Source: Isoetes taiwanensis (Eukaryota > Streptophyta > Lycopodiopsida > Isoetales > Isoetaceae). Taken from it: DNA of 64,000 nucleotides. Below are positions 51,268 through 64,000 of the stretch, in pieces. The first letter of the stretch is position 1, and each line of letters starts with the position of its first letter. Where the stretch lies: positions 3,581,330 through 3,645,329 of the forward strand of contig JAJEKV010000056.1 in assembly GCA_021234155.1 (NCBI GenBank). The letters are read 5' to 3'. Both the position numbers and the translations under genes were made by a program. The notes under the pieces were generated by a model. The model was not told the DNA's origin. It searched no databases and saw only the letters and a program-made list of their open reading frames with translations.

Positions 51268-52887
51268 TGTGACGTTTCCAAAGACAATATCACGGTCCCG
51301 GGGCGATTATCTTGTCTTCGTCTCACGCCGCATTACACGCCACTCCAACCGACGTGTCTGTAGAGGCGTGTAGCGGTGTGAGTAGCCCTAGGGGCAACTT
51401 GCTAGGTATGTGCATTTCTTATTAATGTGCACATGCACATTTATTAAGGTGCACACATTTCCATGTGGGCACATTTAGGTGCACACATTTCCATGTAGGC
51501 ACATTTGGCCACCTAGCCATTAAAGGCAAGTGGGCCCATTTCCAATTATCCCACATGCCTAAAGGGATAATTGGAAACCCTAAGCCCCAACCCTTGCCTA
51601 TTTAAGTAGAAGAACCCTAACTTGCCCATTTTCGTTCCTAGGGTTTTAGAGCTCTGCTTTGGCTGCTCTAGGAGTCAAAACCGCCTCCGCACTCCCCCGA
51701 GAGAATGGCACCATTAGTTTCCCTTGATTCGAAAGCGATTCAAGAGAATGGTCGAACTCAGTCGAGGAGCAACTCATGGATCGGGGTATATGTAGTCGAT
51801 TTAATGGTCTAAACCGTTTTCCGGTCATTGTATCGGTGGGTTTAGCCTATTAAATCGCCTTTAGCAGCCTATCTAGATCTCTAGATGAGTAGATACAGGA
51901 CTATAACTAAAGAACCTAACTCTATGATATAGATTAGATCTATGTTCTTTAGTTCTTCCGTGATGTATATGGATGATGTATCTCTGTGAACTCCTTGTAT
52001 TGGGAAGGGGGTAGAGACTTCAAGCTTGGTAGTAGATGCTCCTAGATTAGCCTCTCTAGCACACCATAGATTCGCCTGTACAAGAACCACACCGGGTTGT
52101 GGGTGAAGGGGCCGACCGGCTAAGAAGGAGGTTCGTGTTCTGACTCTTGAACGATCCCTCTGGTGTGTAAGGCCTACCGGGGATCATTGTGACTAGGTCT
52201 AATGGCTTACCACTGAGTGTGGGTAAGGCATGGGCTCGACACCCGTGAAGTGGTGTTCATGACTTTCCAGTGGGTTCAGTCGAATACGGGCAGTGGCCCT
52301 CTAGTCACCTTGAGTCAAGCATGTAGATCTCGGAGGGAGTGATCCCTACCGCCCCATCGGGCGGGAGATGAAACCCAGGAATAGCCCTTTTGGCTATGCA
52401 TCCGGCGGGCTACAGTCAGGTCCCGACACTTTTCAGCCTACTCTGCAAAGTGTGCACAGGAGGGGCGGATGGAGTGGACAACCCTATGCCATGTTCTTAT
52501 GCCAGCCAAATCCATTGCCATGAATTCTCATGCGCAAGAATGAACTCTGGAGACCCAAGCCGTCAGTCATCCCTTTGAGTCTGAGCCTTGGGTAGGATTC
52601 CCTATGTGATGTGCTGATCTTTGTCTATGCAGATATGTGGAGGACCATCCTTCGTGATGGTCATATGATGTTGATGTATGTACTCATCGACATGTATGTT
52701 TACGCTTCATGAGCCTAGGTAGGCCCCGAGGGAGACAGGGGTAAAGGACCCCTTCATTCTTCCCAATCGAACTCTTCAAGGTTGCGGTGGATAATGGGAG
52801 GGCCCTATATTAGCATGGAGCTGGTATGGGGGATGAACTCCTGTTTGTATACGGTGAGTGCACCGTATATGAGTAGGGGACGTCACA
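51268..52887 (+). repeat. 3' LTR
   Basis: 1620 bp from TGTGACG to CGTCACA, matching the 5' LTR along its length with scattered substitutions and small indels. The first 110 bp are the most divergent. Confidence 0.93.
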
Positions 52888-52892
52888 GGAAA

Positions 52893-55430
52893 TATGTTGT
52901 ACAATTACTTATTCTCCTATTGGCCACTTAGGAATTCTCATGTCCCTAAGAGACCTTGATATTCCAAGAATATCCTTATTGTACAACTTCCAAACAAATT
53001 GGAGCATCCAAAATTATTTCGGGTTACAGTGGAGTTTAACACGAACACTATGTCATGGAATTAGCCTCATTATCCACCATAGTATAGTTCGTATAGCTAG
53101 CTTTCACAATACTCAGTACTAGATCTAGTTTTCCCAACAAAGCTAACTCATATGCTAATCCTTTTCCTCGATAAGGATTAGCATAATGCGGAATAAACAT
53201 TGGCACTTTTCTTAACCATATTATCAAGAAAATTGTTCGTATAACTAAGAAATTATCATTTCTTAAGTCCATAAAATCATCTTTCTCAAGATGACCTCAA
53301 TTTGCATAGGTTTGACCCTACTTGGAGATTCAGACAACTCTACTTCTGGGAAAGTGAGAATTACCTCTCCATCATGCAACAACTTAACGTAGAATCTTTT
53401 TGGGCACTCATGTACGGCAGTACATATCATAGGATTCTACTCCCATCCACACATACTAGATCGCTTTAGATCATTTATATAGGTTAATTTGAAGCACTAG
53501 AATAGGGTAGTTAATCCTTCCACATAGTTAACTTCTCATGGATAAATTTTACTCTCAATACATCTTCCAAGACTGCGTTGATCATAGTACGTCTTGATGA
53601 TTCCCACATTTAGGCACTACCAAATCTCACGATCCTTCGCATAGACCATTTCAATGGTCCCATCATGTTGCATGCATATTCTAACCACATTACTTTAACA
53701 ATATCTACATTAGTACCGCCCGAGGGTACTTGGTCAAACCTTCCTAGAACCAAGTGCGCTGCCTAGCAGTCTCAAGCAATGTGACTCATGCTCTCACACT
53801 TACATAATGGCTCCATGTAAGTAAGCTTGTGGCAATCTTAGTATGCAACTATCTTTGGCTTTCATAGCCTGGCACATTGCACACTCAACTCCAAGTAACA
53901 ACTTGGCAAACTTGACCCATAGCTTCCCATACCTAGTATAGGATTTTGTGATGCATTGCACATGAACATAAGGATCAACCACTAGGACATAACCACTTTT
54001 CCACAGGAAAAGACTCTAATGCACCAGTCCCAGACATAGTCACCATGCCCTTTAGTCAATCTTCTCGACATGCATTAACAATCCTTCAAATAAGGATTAT
54101 TCACAATTCAGACACAATTTAAGAAACTCTATGCTTATAGAGATTGCTATGGTCATCTGTATATTATCTTATAGATAATATCCAACACTTCAACTCATGA
54201 ACTTCTAATCATAAGTTCTCAACCCATGGTCACATAATCTCACCTAGCTACACTTAGCTTGAGATTACTTAGGCAATCATTTGACCTTGGCAAATTCAAT
54301 AGTCCTTCAAGCTCACCCTTAACATCAGTTTTATTAGCATTCAAGTCCCAACCCTTGAAATAACATTGCTCACAACAGCTTCTGACCATGCCAATAGCTT
54401 TCCATTGAGCTCTAATCCATTCAATTCTTGACCCTAAGTCAGAAATTCCATGAATGAAGTAGTCGAAGATTAAAAATTTTTCACAACCCCAAGACACACT
54501 TAGGTTGAATTCCAATCTTTCACAACACGCTCATTACCAATGTCATAAAACCTTTCCTCCCCCGGAGAAATTGAGCCATTCAGGCAAACCCTTGCTTAGA
54601 AAGGACAAATTGCTGGATGACTATAGAACAGATCTATAAGTGCACTACTATAGATGTGCATATTGCGTATCACATCCCCAAGTGCAAATTGATAACCATT
54701 CTCCCTCCCCTTGGGAAAGAAATGGAGAAGAAGCACCTACTTAAATTCGCCTTAATGAATTCTAATTATCTACACCGATAATTAGTTATTCCACAATTGA
54801 ATTACGGACACATCATTATGATTAAAGCAAGATTACCATGTTGCTCATAATTATTCATTGAATCTTTTGAACCAAAAAGATCTTGGTTCAACCATTGCTT
54901 AATAAAAGCTAACATAGAATTACACAATACCTTGCCCAGCTTAAACCAACACTATGGATTGATATTATGTACATGGTATATTTTTAGCTTGTAAAGCGTA
55001 TTAGCATGCTATCTCTTATGTTTTTTTCCAGGAGAACCATGAGTAGCTTCATAACAAGTTGACCTCTACGACCTATGTCGTGGTTACATAACCTATTCCA
55101 TTTCTATGGAACAAAGCATCAACTTGTGAGGACCCATACACTCTATTTAGACGCTTTACCTAACTGAAAATAACACAAACAATTACTTTCTTTGACGCAA
55201 CTATCTTAACTTGACGACATCAATTTATCAAGTAACCGATCTAGGCCTAGACTACAATCTTGCCTAGTTTTCACAGTAGTGCACCCAGTGCAACACACAA
55301 TAGAACCTTTCAATCTCGACTGCAAGTTGATACCACATGTTTGGGCTTCCGCCCTCACCATGGAATCCCAGATTCCACCATGTCCATAAATGTTCAAGAC
55401 TCCCAGGGTCGTCATCAATTTTGTAGTCAT
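52893..55430. other. Resumed interior of the interrupted older element(s)
   Basis: Continues the sequence broken at 30,708. No clear coding frame. A minus-strand frame at 53,982-53,800 contains VECAMCQAMKAKDS, faintly like the zinc-finger end of a gypsy integrase; this would fit the minus-oriented LTR at 29.6-30.3 kb but is too weak to annotate as a gene. Confidence 0.35.
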
Positions 55431-55443
55431 TAGAAAATAATGA

Positions 55444-56362
55444 TTGCAAAACTTTAGGGTTAGGAGGGTAAAAATTAGGTATGGAGGGGGGAAAGTAGGT
55501 TCGGGATCCTACTGGCAGTCTTATTTCCAGAAGGTGGCCAGCATGGGCGACACTCGGCTCCCGCACTTGGCTTACGCTGTGGCGATGAGCCCGCAACGAC
55601 CCAGGGCTTGTTGGAAGGACAAGAGAGCCCAGTGGCTAGCGCGCTGGAACGTAGATGCACATAGGTGCATCCAGGTGCACACAGACGCCGGCCGGGATAG
55701 GCTGAGGGGGTACTTGGACTCTTGTTTCCTGGGGAAGCTCTGGGACCACCATGCTCTAGAACAGGTAAAGATGGCACACTACAAACATCACATAAACCCC
55801 ACCCTGGTTCGAGGCCCACATCTCTACCTGCGTTCTCAGTTGCCCATGAAGAAGCACAACATCATCGCATCCATTCGAACAGGGGCCCACCATCTTCAGC
55901 TTGAGACGGGTCGGTGGGTTGGAGAGCCGCGCCAGGACAGGCTTTGTCAGTGTTGCCCGCTGGGGGTTGTTGAGGATGAAAGCCATGCCTTCCAGAGCTG
56001 TCTAGCCTATAGTCAGATTCGGGCTCGCTACATTCTCTTGGTGCGACCTGGTCTGCCCCTGCACGAGCTACTCAGTACGCCGTCAGTTCGATCCCTTGGC
56101 TCCTACCTCCAAGAGGTTTTGGATCTGCGGACTCACCTCTGCCCCCGGGCGCCTACCTGAGATGCCGGGAATTCATGTGTATATGTATATTTCTACAGCT
56201 GCCAGCAGGCTTGTTGCTGCGACGGTTTTTCCCCCCTAAGGGGGTTTTTTTAATCCGGGTAGCAACGGGCTTGCTGCACCCGTGTAATTTGAGTCCCATA
56301 GGCCGATTGGCCTCCGCGGACGATAAAAGAACCTTCCTTCCTTCCTTCCTTCCTTCCTTCCC
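55444..56362 (+). mobile_element. 5'-truncated LINE, C-terminal ORF2 end, (TTCC)n tail
   Basis: The open frame 55444-56160 ends with the C-terminal region of a non-LTR reverse transcriptase protein: SIRTGAHHLQLETGRW, then CQCCPLGVVEDESHAFQSC, a CX2CX9HX4C knuckle, then SQIRARY. The 3' UTR is 170 bp and the element ends in a (TTCC)n tail (56332-56362) instead of poly(A). The domain knuckle is intact and the frame unbroken, so it is fairly young, but the endonuclease and RT core are missing. No target duplication was found. Confidence 0.75.
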
Positions 56363-56755
56363 AAAATACTCTTACAAAGCCTCTAAATGGTCCCATATAT
56401 TCTCTAATTTATTTTTATATCTGTATATGTGGCTTCACATGTTTTAATGTGATTTCCATCCCTATCCTCTCACTACGAGATATAACTTGTGTATTAGAAC
56501 ATTCCCATGAGTCCCGATGTCACATTCCATATCATGTAGTTACATATATTTAGACCATCTTCTACTTGGTATTCTAGTTCATGTAATCTCTTCATTTAGT
56601 CTTCTATGGCCTTTTAGCAAATTGTCACTCCCTTTCAATTCTACGTCGCCTTCTTTAAGGAGAGGAGAGTTTACATAAACACATGCAACGTGTTACCAGA
56701 AAGAAACACGTGATTTTGAGAGTAGTCCTGATGCTGAGGAAATCATCATTTTTAT

Positions 56756-56766
56756 GGTGGGGAGAA
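56756..56766 (+). other. Polypurine tract
   Basis: GGTGGGGAGAA immediately before the TGTGACA start of the LTR, as in the 22-kb element. Confidence 0.8.
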
Positions 56767-58214
56767 TGTGACATTCTCGTCTATTATATGTCGTGTATAA
56801 ATACATGTAACATATAATACACTGCTAAGTCATGATTACGTCACCATACCATGGACGTCTCAATACATTATACGCTATTAAGGAGTATAATTAGGCATAT
56901 TGATTAACCTTAGCTATGTTAAGTAAGTAGAGGAAACCTAGCTGCCACATAGCACCAATTGTTGGTCAAGTTAAACTTGCCATTTTCTTTAGCCTTAAAC
57001 TCTAATTCGAAATTAGGGTCAAACCTAATTCTATGGAGAAAACTCGTATTAATCTAATTAATAATTAGCCAGTTTAGCAATTTCCACCTAACCCAAGTCG
57101 ATTGGGCAGAAGGATATTGTCAATTAGGATTCACCAAGAAGATGGAGAATATTAGAGATGAGTTACTAGAGTAGATAGTTTGAGTTTCTAGTTAAGAATT
57201 GACACTTACTTGATTAGATGAACGATTAATCTTATAAGATTCTCAATTTGAAGGTATGAATGGATTTATAGTAGTTCTTTGCCTCTTGTGCTCATGGGAT
57301 AAGGGAGGGTATAGACCTAAAGGATAGTAGGATTATAGATGTTTCTAGCTAGAATCAAATAAATTCCAATAATTGCGTCCTATACTCAAGAGCCCATCTG
57401 AATGGTATGTTGTGATTGAGCACAAGATAACGGACATAATGGTGAAGTGGATGTGGAGCCTTGCAGAGCGTGGCCACTGGGGTTAGGCTTATAGTTGGTC
57501 ACTACATATGGGCCGGGTATGGGTTTCACCCCCCTTGGATCGCATGTATTAATCTGAAAGGTCGTCCTAGGCTCGATAGGTGCGGGTGATCTCGACCTAT
57601 AGATTTTGAGCGATTAAGTCGAGTACGGACGTGTGTCACCACGATTCTCTAGCCACCCATGGGACCATTGTACTCCAGGAAGGAGCTTGTCCCATTCCCG
57701 CCTCATCGGATGAAGAAATGCAACTTGGACTAGTCTCATAGGGTGACTCCAGGAGAATACATCTCCGGAGGCTACAATCATGCCACAACATGTTTCAGCC
57801 TATCTGCAAAGTGTGCACAGGAGGGGCGGATGGAGTGGACTACCCTAGACAATGTCCTATACGCGCCAACGCCATTGTCATGACTCCGTTTATTGTTATC
57901 CGGAGGCCTCGACCATCAATTGATCCCCCTTTGAGTTCGAGCCCCGGGTAGAACCCTCATTTTATGACACATTCTATATGTGATGTTGACGTTACGTGGA
58001 GGATGGTATTGATGATGGATGGGCCATCCTTCATGGTGACATATTATTTCTGTATATTGTTGCTAGTGCTAACATGTATGTACGTTTCTATAGTATAGGA
58101 TATCCCGAAGAAGGCATGGGACGAATGACACCTCCATGTCATTCGCTCGGACACTTGGCCATCACAAGTGATCCGAGTCAAACATGGCATCATATAGGTT
58201 CGGGGAGTGTCACA
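56767..58214 (+). mobile_element. Complete 3' LTR of a related retrotransposon
   Basis: 1448 bp with perfect 7-bp termini TGTGACA/TGTCACA and a polypurine tract upstream. Its best partner is the truncated LTR at 24325-25108, so 24.3-58.2 kb may be one old element holding the 22-kb one inside. The join cannot be proven because the left LTR lacks its outer end and a target duplication cannot be tested. Confidence 0.8.
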
Positions 58215-58960
58215 TAGGATGAAAGCTGGAAAAGATTAGCCACAAGAAAATGGTTGGAAGAAGCACTCAAGAGCCAAAACTGAATAATTATTGAAAACAT
58301 TCAACCAAGGATTGAGGATATATGCATAAGATGTATGAGACAACTAATCTATATAAAAACCAAAAAATTAACCTAGCCAAACTCAGGATGGAAAGTCACG
58401 ACCTCATAAAAGAAATTGACAGATGGCAGAAAATTGAAAGGGCAAAAATTATATACAGATTGTGCGACAGGAACCAAGTAGAAGGCAAAGATCCGCTAAT
58501 AAGAAAATGCCCTGCTTACAATGACATAAGAGGGAAATACAACACAATCCAGTGGGAACATTCCTTTGCAAGCATCTTGAATGACGAGGACAAACTAGGG
58601 AATGCAACATAGCAACGTGAGCGATGATGACAACACATCGGCAACTTCTCAAAGAAAAGGGGATCATAACATGAGGATAGCCCAAAACAGATCTTCCAAA
58701 ATCTCAAAAGTCATGGATTAAATCTGTACAAAGTGCCTAATATGGCCTTGGTGCCTAAGCAAAATCGGTGTGGATAAAACACAAAGACAAGCTAGACTTG
58801 TATGATGGTCAATGTAAATAAACCGTTCGACACTATAACATTTGGGCTTGCATAAGTCACAATAGGAATAGGACCGTTTTAGGTCAGTATATATGGAATA
58901 ATGTATTCAATTCAATTCAAAATTTAGTTCAATTCTATTCTATTCCATTCTATTCTATGC
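58215..58960 (+). mobile_element. Decayed LINE 3' end with ATTCT/TTCAA tail
   Basis: The frame at 58322-58612 carries the same C-terminal pattern as the LINE at 55.4 kb: LAKLRMESHDL, IDRWQKIERAK, CDRNQVEGKDPLIRKCPAYNDIRGKY. The His of the knuckle is lost and stops surround it. It ends in (TTCAA)n/(ATTCT)n simple sequence (58,906-58,960). Confidence 0.65.
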
Positions 58961-59816
58961 CATCGATCGGAGCCATCAGATAAGGATTCTAGAATGGCCG
59001 AGCATGCATGTCCCGAATGCATGCATTGCATGCATTTTTTGGGCCTCTGATTCACTGGGGAGATCTCTATTTCTTGCAGGGTTCTTTAGCAGCTTCTCAT
59101 CAGCACTTTCTCATCTCTCGACCTTCATTCCCACCCCCCCTCCATTAATATTTTTTATATATTCATGTAAATGTTGCTTTCTTTATCGTGTGGCACACGT
59201 GAACAACCCCTCGCTTTTTGAGGTTTTGTGGCGTGGCATGCCTGAACAACCCCTCGCTTTTCGAGGTTGTCATTTTCTTATCATTGTGTTCTAATATTGG
59301 TGATGTGCAGGTACAATGGGATGTGCGGTTCTGGTTTCTCCTTGCATCGTGGGTTTTTTTGCGGGAATATTTTTTGTAGCCTTACGTTTTGTCCAAGCCC
59401 CTTATGGAGGGCCTATTGCTAGGGTTTTGCCTCGAAAACCCGAAGGGGCATAATACTGACGATAAGCTCTCGGTAGCTTGCAAATTGCAACTACTCACTC
59501 TAAACCATTGCAGAAAACTGCTAAGATGAATGAAAAGCCTATCTATCAGGAGCTTTGTCAGTTTCATGCGAGTCCAAATTTTAGAATTTTATATTATGAA
59601 AGTGCAAGTGTATTTGGAAAAACTACAAAAAAAACAAGACATATGCAAGATCTATTGTAGTAAAATTGTTGCAACAAAAGAGGGAATGCCGTTACATCTA
59701 ATTTTGTAGACATTACGATTAAACTCAAGCTCTTATACATACAATTTGAGTTACACAACCTCATATCTAGCACTTCTTGCAGTATAATGATAGTAGATTG
59801 ATGTCATAGTAGGGCA
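58961..59816. other. No gene seen; short repeat pair
   Basis: A 'gaacaacccctcgctttt' piece is doubled (59,201 and 59,243), each able to form a small CCTC/GAGG hairpin. No coding frame is supported. Confidence 0.45.
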
Positions 59817-59835
59817 ATATGTTCAACCTAAAGGA
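59817..59835. repeat. 19-bp target-site duplication, left copy
   Basis: ATATGTTCAACCTAAAGGA, identical to 61925-61943. Confidence 0.95.
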
Positions 59836-61924
59836 GAGATGTTAAGGAAGGGTTTGCACTGAGGGCGCTGTGATGGCTGCCATGTAGGGTCTCGATGCAG
59901 TTTTCTTCATAACTTATGGCTCGGGTGTCAGATTCAGGTGTTCTTTAGTGCGTTGGAAAGGTAGAGATGTGAGCTTTCCATCGGTGTATAATTCATACAG
60001 TTTTGTTGTGTCTATCTGGGCCGGATTTGGAGTTTACAGATTTCGACTACCATGGCAAACCCTAGTTTGCCAGCTTCCGGAACACGCTCGTCAGCCAAGA
60101 AAGTGGTAGGTGGTGCTTCTGCTTCTTCGTTTGCGCATGATATGAATTCTCCTTTGCCGCTCCCTAGTTTACCTGATAATTCTCGCCTCAATCCTCTTGC
60201 TTTTGACCCTTCTCTTGTTAATATGAGTGCAAGCTTGCAACACTTTCCCCTCTGTCTAAATCTGCACCTTTGTCTACTTCTCAAGTAGAGACCACTGTAA
60301 ATACTTCTACTGTTGCTTCTGCCTCCTTTGTGTCTACTTCTCCTGGGTGTGTATCTGCTCCTTCTGCTCCCTGGGGTTCTTCTGATGCTGTGGCTAGAGC
60401 GTCTTCTACACGATTTAGCGATTGGATCAAACGTGATTTGACATCCAGTGTGCAATCTGCTCGTGTTTCTGCTGCATTGAATATTATGTTACAGAATAAC
60501 AAGAAAGAATTGAGCTCGTATCTAAATGAGTTACAAGCACAAGATGACCGTATGGATGTTCAGTTGCCTCCTGAGGGTGTATTTTATGAGGCACAGCAGT
60601 GTTCAAATGCTTTTATACAGGCTGGCCTGCCGGTTGTCGAAATTGATCATAATGCTCATTTGCAATGTGTTCAGAACCTTGTGCCTCATGCAGTTGTTTG
60701 CCATTTCACTGGACAGTTTTTGGATCTTAAGAGAGTTGGATTCTGGCTAAAACATCACCTTCAGAGACTGGGTCTCCCTCATTATGCGTCTCTAAAGGTT
60801 TTGGATAAAGATAATAATTTCTTTCTAGTCATGTTTGACTCTTCCCTTGCAGTTGACAGGCTTGTGGAGCGTGGTGTTGATCCTCTTTGGGGACATTATC
60901 TTCTATATCAGGTTTATTCTCCCGGATTCTTGCCAAGTAAGTCTGATGCATTGCGCATGCCTTGTTGGCTTTCCGTAGAAGATTTTCCACTAGAATTGCA
61001 AGTGTCTGATTTTATGATTGCTATTGCCAATGGATTGGGTATGCATCTTGCCCATTCTATTGTTAATGGTCCTCGAATTTGTGTATCTCTTCCTACTTGT
61101 GTTTCTATTCCTCAGTCAGTAGTGGTCAAAAGTGGCCCACTTTTTTTCAAGTACAAACTATGTCTGCTTAATGGACCCGAGCTTGCCAAGATGTTTCCCA
61201 ATATTGAGGCTTTCGCTACTTACAGGTCCAGACATACTTTTGTCTCTACCTCCCCAACTTCTCCTATCCCATGTCACATAGCATCCACTTCACTTGAACG
61301 CCGTGTTGTATCGTCTTCTTCCTCATCTGCCTCTGCACTAGTTAATCCGTCAGTATTACCAGCCCCTATGCCTTCTTCTTTAGCTATCTCTGCACTATCG
61401 CCTTCTTCTATTGCCTCTCCATCTCAGTCTATATCAGTGGACCGTCTTATTAAGGATCAATACTGTCGTCTTCAGGACATTGCTCAGAAGCAAGAATTAT
61501 TGGAAGAAGGATGGTCTACTCCACGCCTGAAGAAACTTGCACGTCGCAAAAATAGCTCGACTCCTCAATCTGCATTGGTTCACTCTGTAGCTCCAATATC
61601 TGCTACGATTGTTACAGTGGATGTCCCTGATTCAATGGCATTGAGACACCAGGGAGCAGGTCAAGTTGCTGTTAGTGATTCTATGGATGTGGAAATTCGA
61701 CCTGGTTAAAGTAACTTTTTTAAAAATATGATTATATACTATTCTTCTCTTTGTAGGAGAGGAAAATAGTGTGAACTGCATTTTATTGTCATGCTTAGAC
61801 GGGTGGCCCTGCTTAGTTGGATCTGATTGTCCGCTGGGTTTTTTATTTCTGTTTCTGCATTGTATTATGTATTATGTTGGAGTGTTATTAATAAAGTCTG
61901 ACGTCCTTCAAAAAAAAAATATAT
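59836..61924 (+). mobile_element. ORF1-only LINE-like retroelement ('half-LINE')
   Basis: A 2.09-kb unit flanked by a perfect 19-bp duplication, with a polyadenylation signal AATAAA (61890-61895), an A10 run (61910-61919) and an (AT)n junction. It carries one long protein gene and no reverse transcriptase, and has the hallmarks of target-primed reverse transcription. It must have been copied in trans by a LINE enzyme. The alternative is a processed copy of a host gene descended from ORF1. The perfect duplication and nearly open frame indicate recent insertion. Confidence 0.88.
60052..61709 (+). pseudogene. ORF1-type DUF4283-like protein, one frameshift
   Basis: The ATG at 60052 has an excellent plant context (ACCATGGCA). 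The Ser/Pro-rich N-terminus runs to about 60,235, where one base is gained or lost; the next frame is open from 60222 to the stop at 61707-61709, about 550 residues in all. The middle resembles the DUF4283 domain of plant L1 ORF1 proteins: FWLKHHLQRLG, NNFFLVMFDSSLAVDRLVERG, the W-containing LRMPCWLSVEDFPLELQ, then IANGLG. ORF1 proteins bind LINE RNA and chaperone it into ribonucleoprotein particles. No CCHC knuckle is seen. A Ser-rich linker and an EEGWSTPRLKKLARR basic segment close the protein. The single frameshift may be recent damage or a base-call error. Confidence 0.65.
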
Positions 61925-61943
61925 ATATGTTCAACCTAAAGGA
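61925..61943. repeat. 19-bp target-site duplication, right copy
   Basis: Identical to 59817-59835; directly follows the A/AT tail. Confidence 0.95.
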
Positions 61944-63998
<2,055 letters not shown>

Positions 63999-64000
63999 TG

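Larger units (their letters stand above)
30709..52887 (+). mobile_element. 22.2-kb LTR retrotransposon, structurally complete
   Basis: Both ends are exact: TGTGACG at 30709 and CGTCACA at 52887, flanked by the 5-bp duplication GGAAA (30704-30708 and 52888-52892). The LTRs are 1610 and 1620 bp, followed or preceded by a primer site and a polypurine tract. I find no reverse transcriptase, RNase H or integrase motif in the 18.9-kb interior, only a decayed gag-like part and a divergent pair of foreign-looking genes. It therefore resembles a large non-autonomous derivative (LARD-like), possibly itself carrying a DNA-transposon insertion. The LTRs differ at scattered, mostly C/G-containing positions and a few short patches, so the insertion is not very recent. 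Confidence 0.92.

Noticed and set aside
53800-53982. Gypsy integrase zinc-finger region on the minus strand
   Set aside because: Only a CxxC within VECAMCQAMKAKDS is seen; the His pair and flanking core motifs are not convincing.
59195-59310. Helitron 3' end (hairpin plus CTAAT)
   Set aside because: The hairpin stem is short, lies about 26 bp from CTAAT instead of about 10, and is present twice. No Rep/helicase or 5' TC end.

Overview
The window looks like nuclear DNA of a land plant with swimming sperm, such as a fern, a lycophyte or another spore-bearing plant; a cycad or Ginkgo is less likely because the introns are short. Three things point there: a plant-type NAD(H) glutamate dehydrogenase gene at the right edge, a 14-exon gene for the ciliary dynein assembly factor DNAAF5/HEATR2 (absent from plants without flagellated cells), and a dense load of nested plant retroelements. 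The species cannot be named from the sequence alone.

Left part (1-14.6 kb): mostly non-coding DNA with a Mutator-like transposase fragment (2.2-2.5 kb), a fold-back element with 119-bp inverted arms (3198-3659), a roughly 0.5-kb tandem duplication (3.8-4.9 kb), a broken minus-strand gene with an NIF/FCP1-like HAD domain (9.7-8.6 kb), and a run of two-copy tandem duplications (12.4-13.8 kb) around a short possible coding stretch. Middle left (14.7-20.5 kb): the DNAAF5 gene, whose 14 exons join in frame to 806 codons but end about 200 residues short of the animal protein.

20.5-30.7 kb: a graveyard of mobile DNA. It holds one end of a CACTA-like transposon, two partial copies of an LTR plus leader in tandem, a 1.37-kb insertion carrying (AT)59, a near-perfect 14-unit heat-shock-element lattice and CCGTAGGAT repeats, four tRNA-like SINE heads, and a minus-strand LTR with its polypurine tract.

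30,709-52,887: a structurally complete 22.2-kb LTR retrotransposon, with 5-bp target duplications GGAAA, 1.6-kb LTRs, an initiator-Met tRNA primer site and a polypurine tract. I recognise no reverse transcriptase or integrase in it. It carries a decayed gag-like stretch and, at its centre, a divergent pair of decayed genes. The minus-strand one has DUF8039-like and DUF7869-like segments; the plus-strand one is unrecognised and keeps an intron. The space between and inside them is studded with palindromic ATGGCGCCAT motifs, including four copies at an exact 29-bp spacing in the intron. This block is the strongest candidate for an undescribed system.

52.9-59 kb: the interrupted host elements resume, with a 5'-truncated LINE with a (TTCC)n tail, a complete 1448-bp 3' LTR, and a second LINE fragment. 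59,836-61,924: a LINE-like unit carrying only an ORF1/DUF4283-type protein, with a poly(A) tail and a perfect 19-bp target duplication; it is young and lacks ORF2 (a 'half-LINE'). 63,261 to the end: the first three coding exons of glutamate dehydrogenase.
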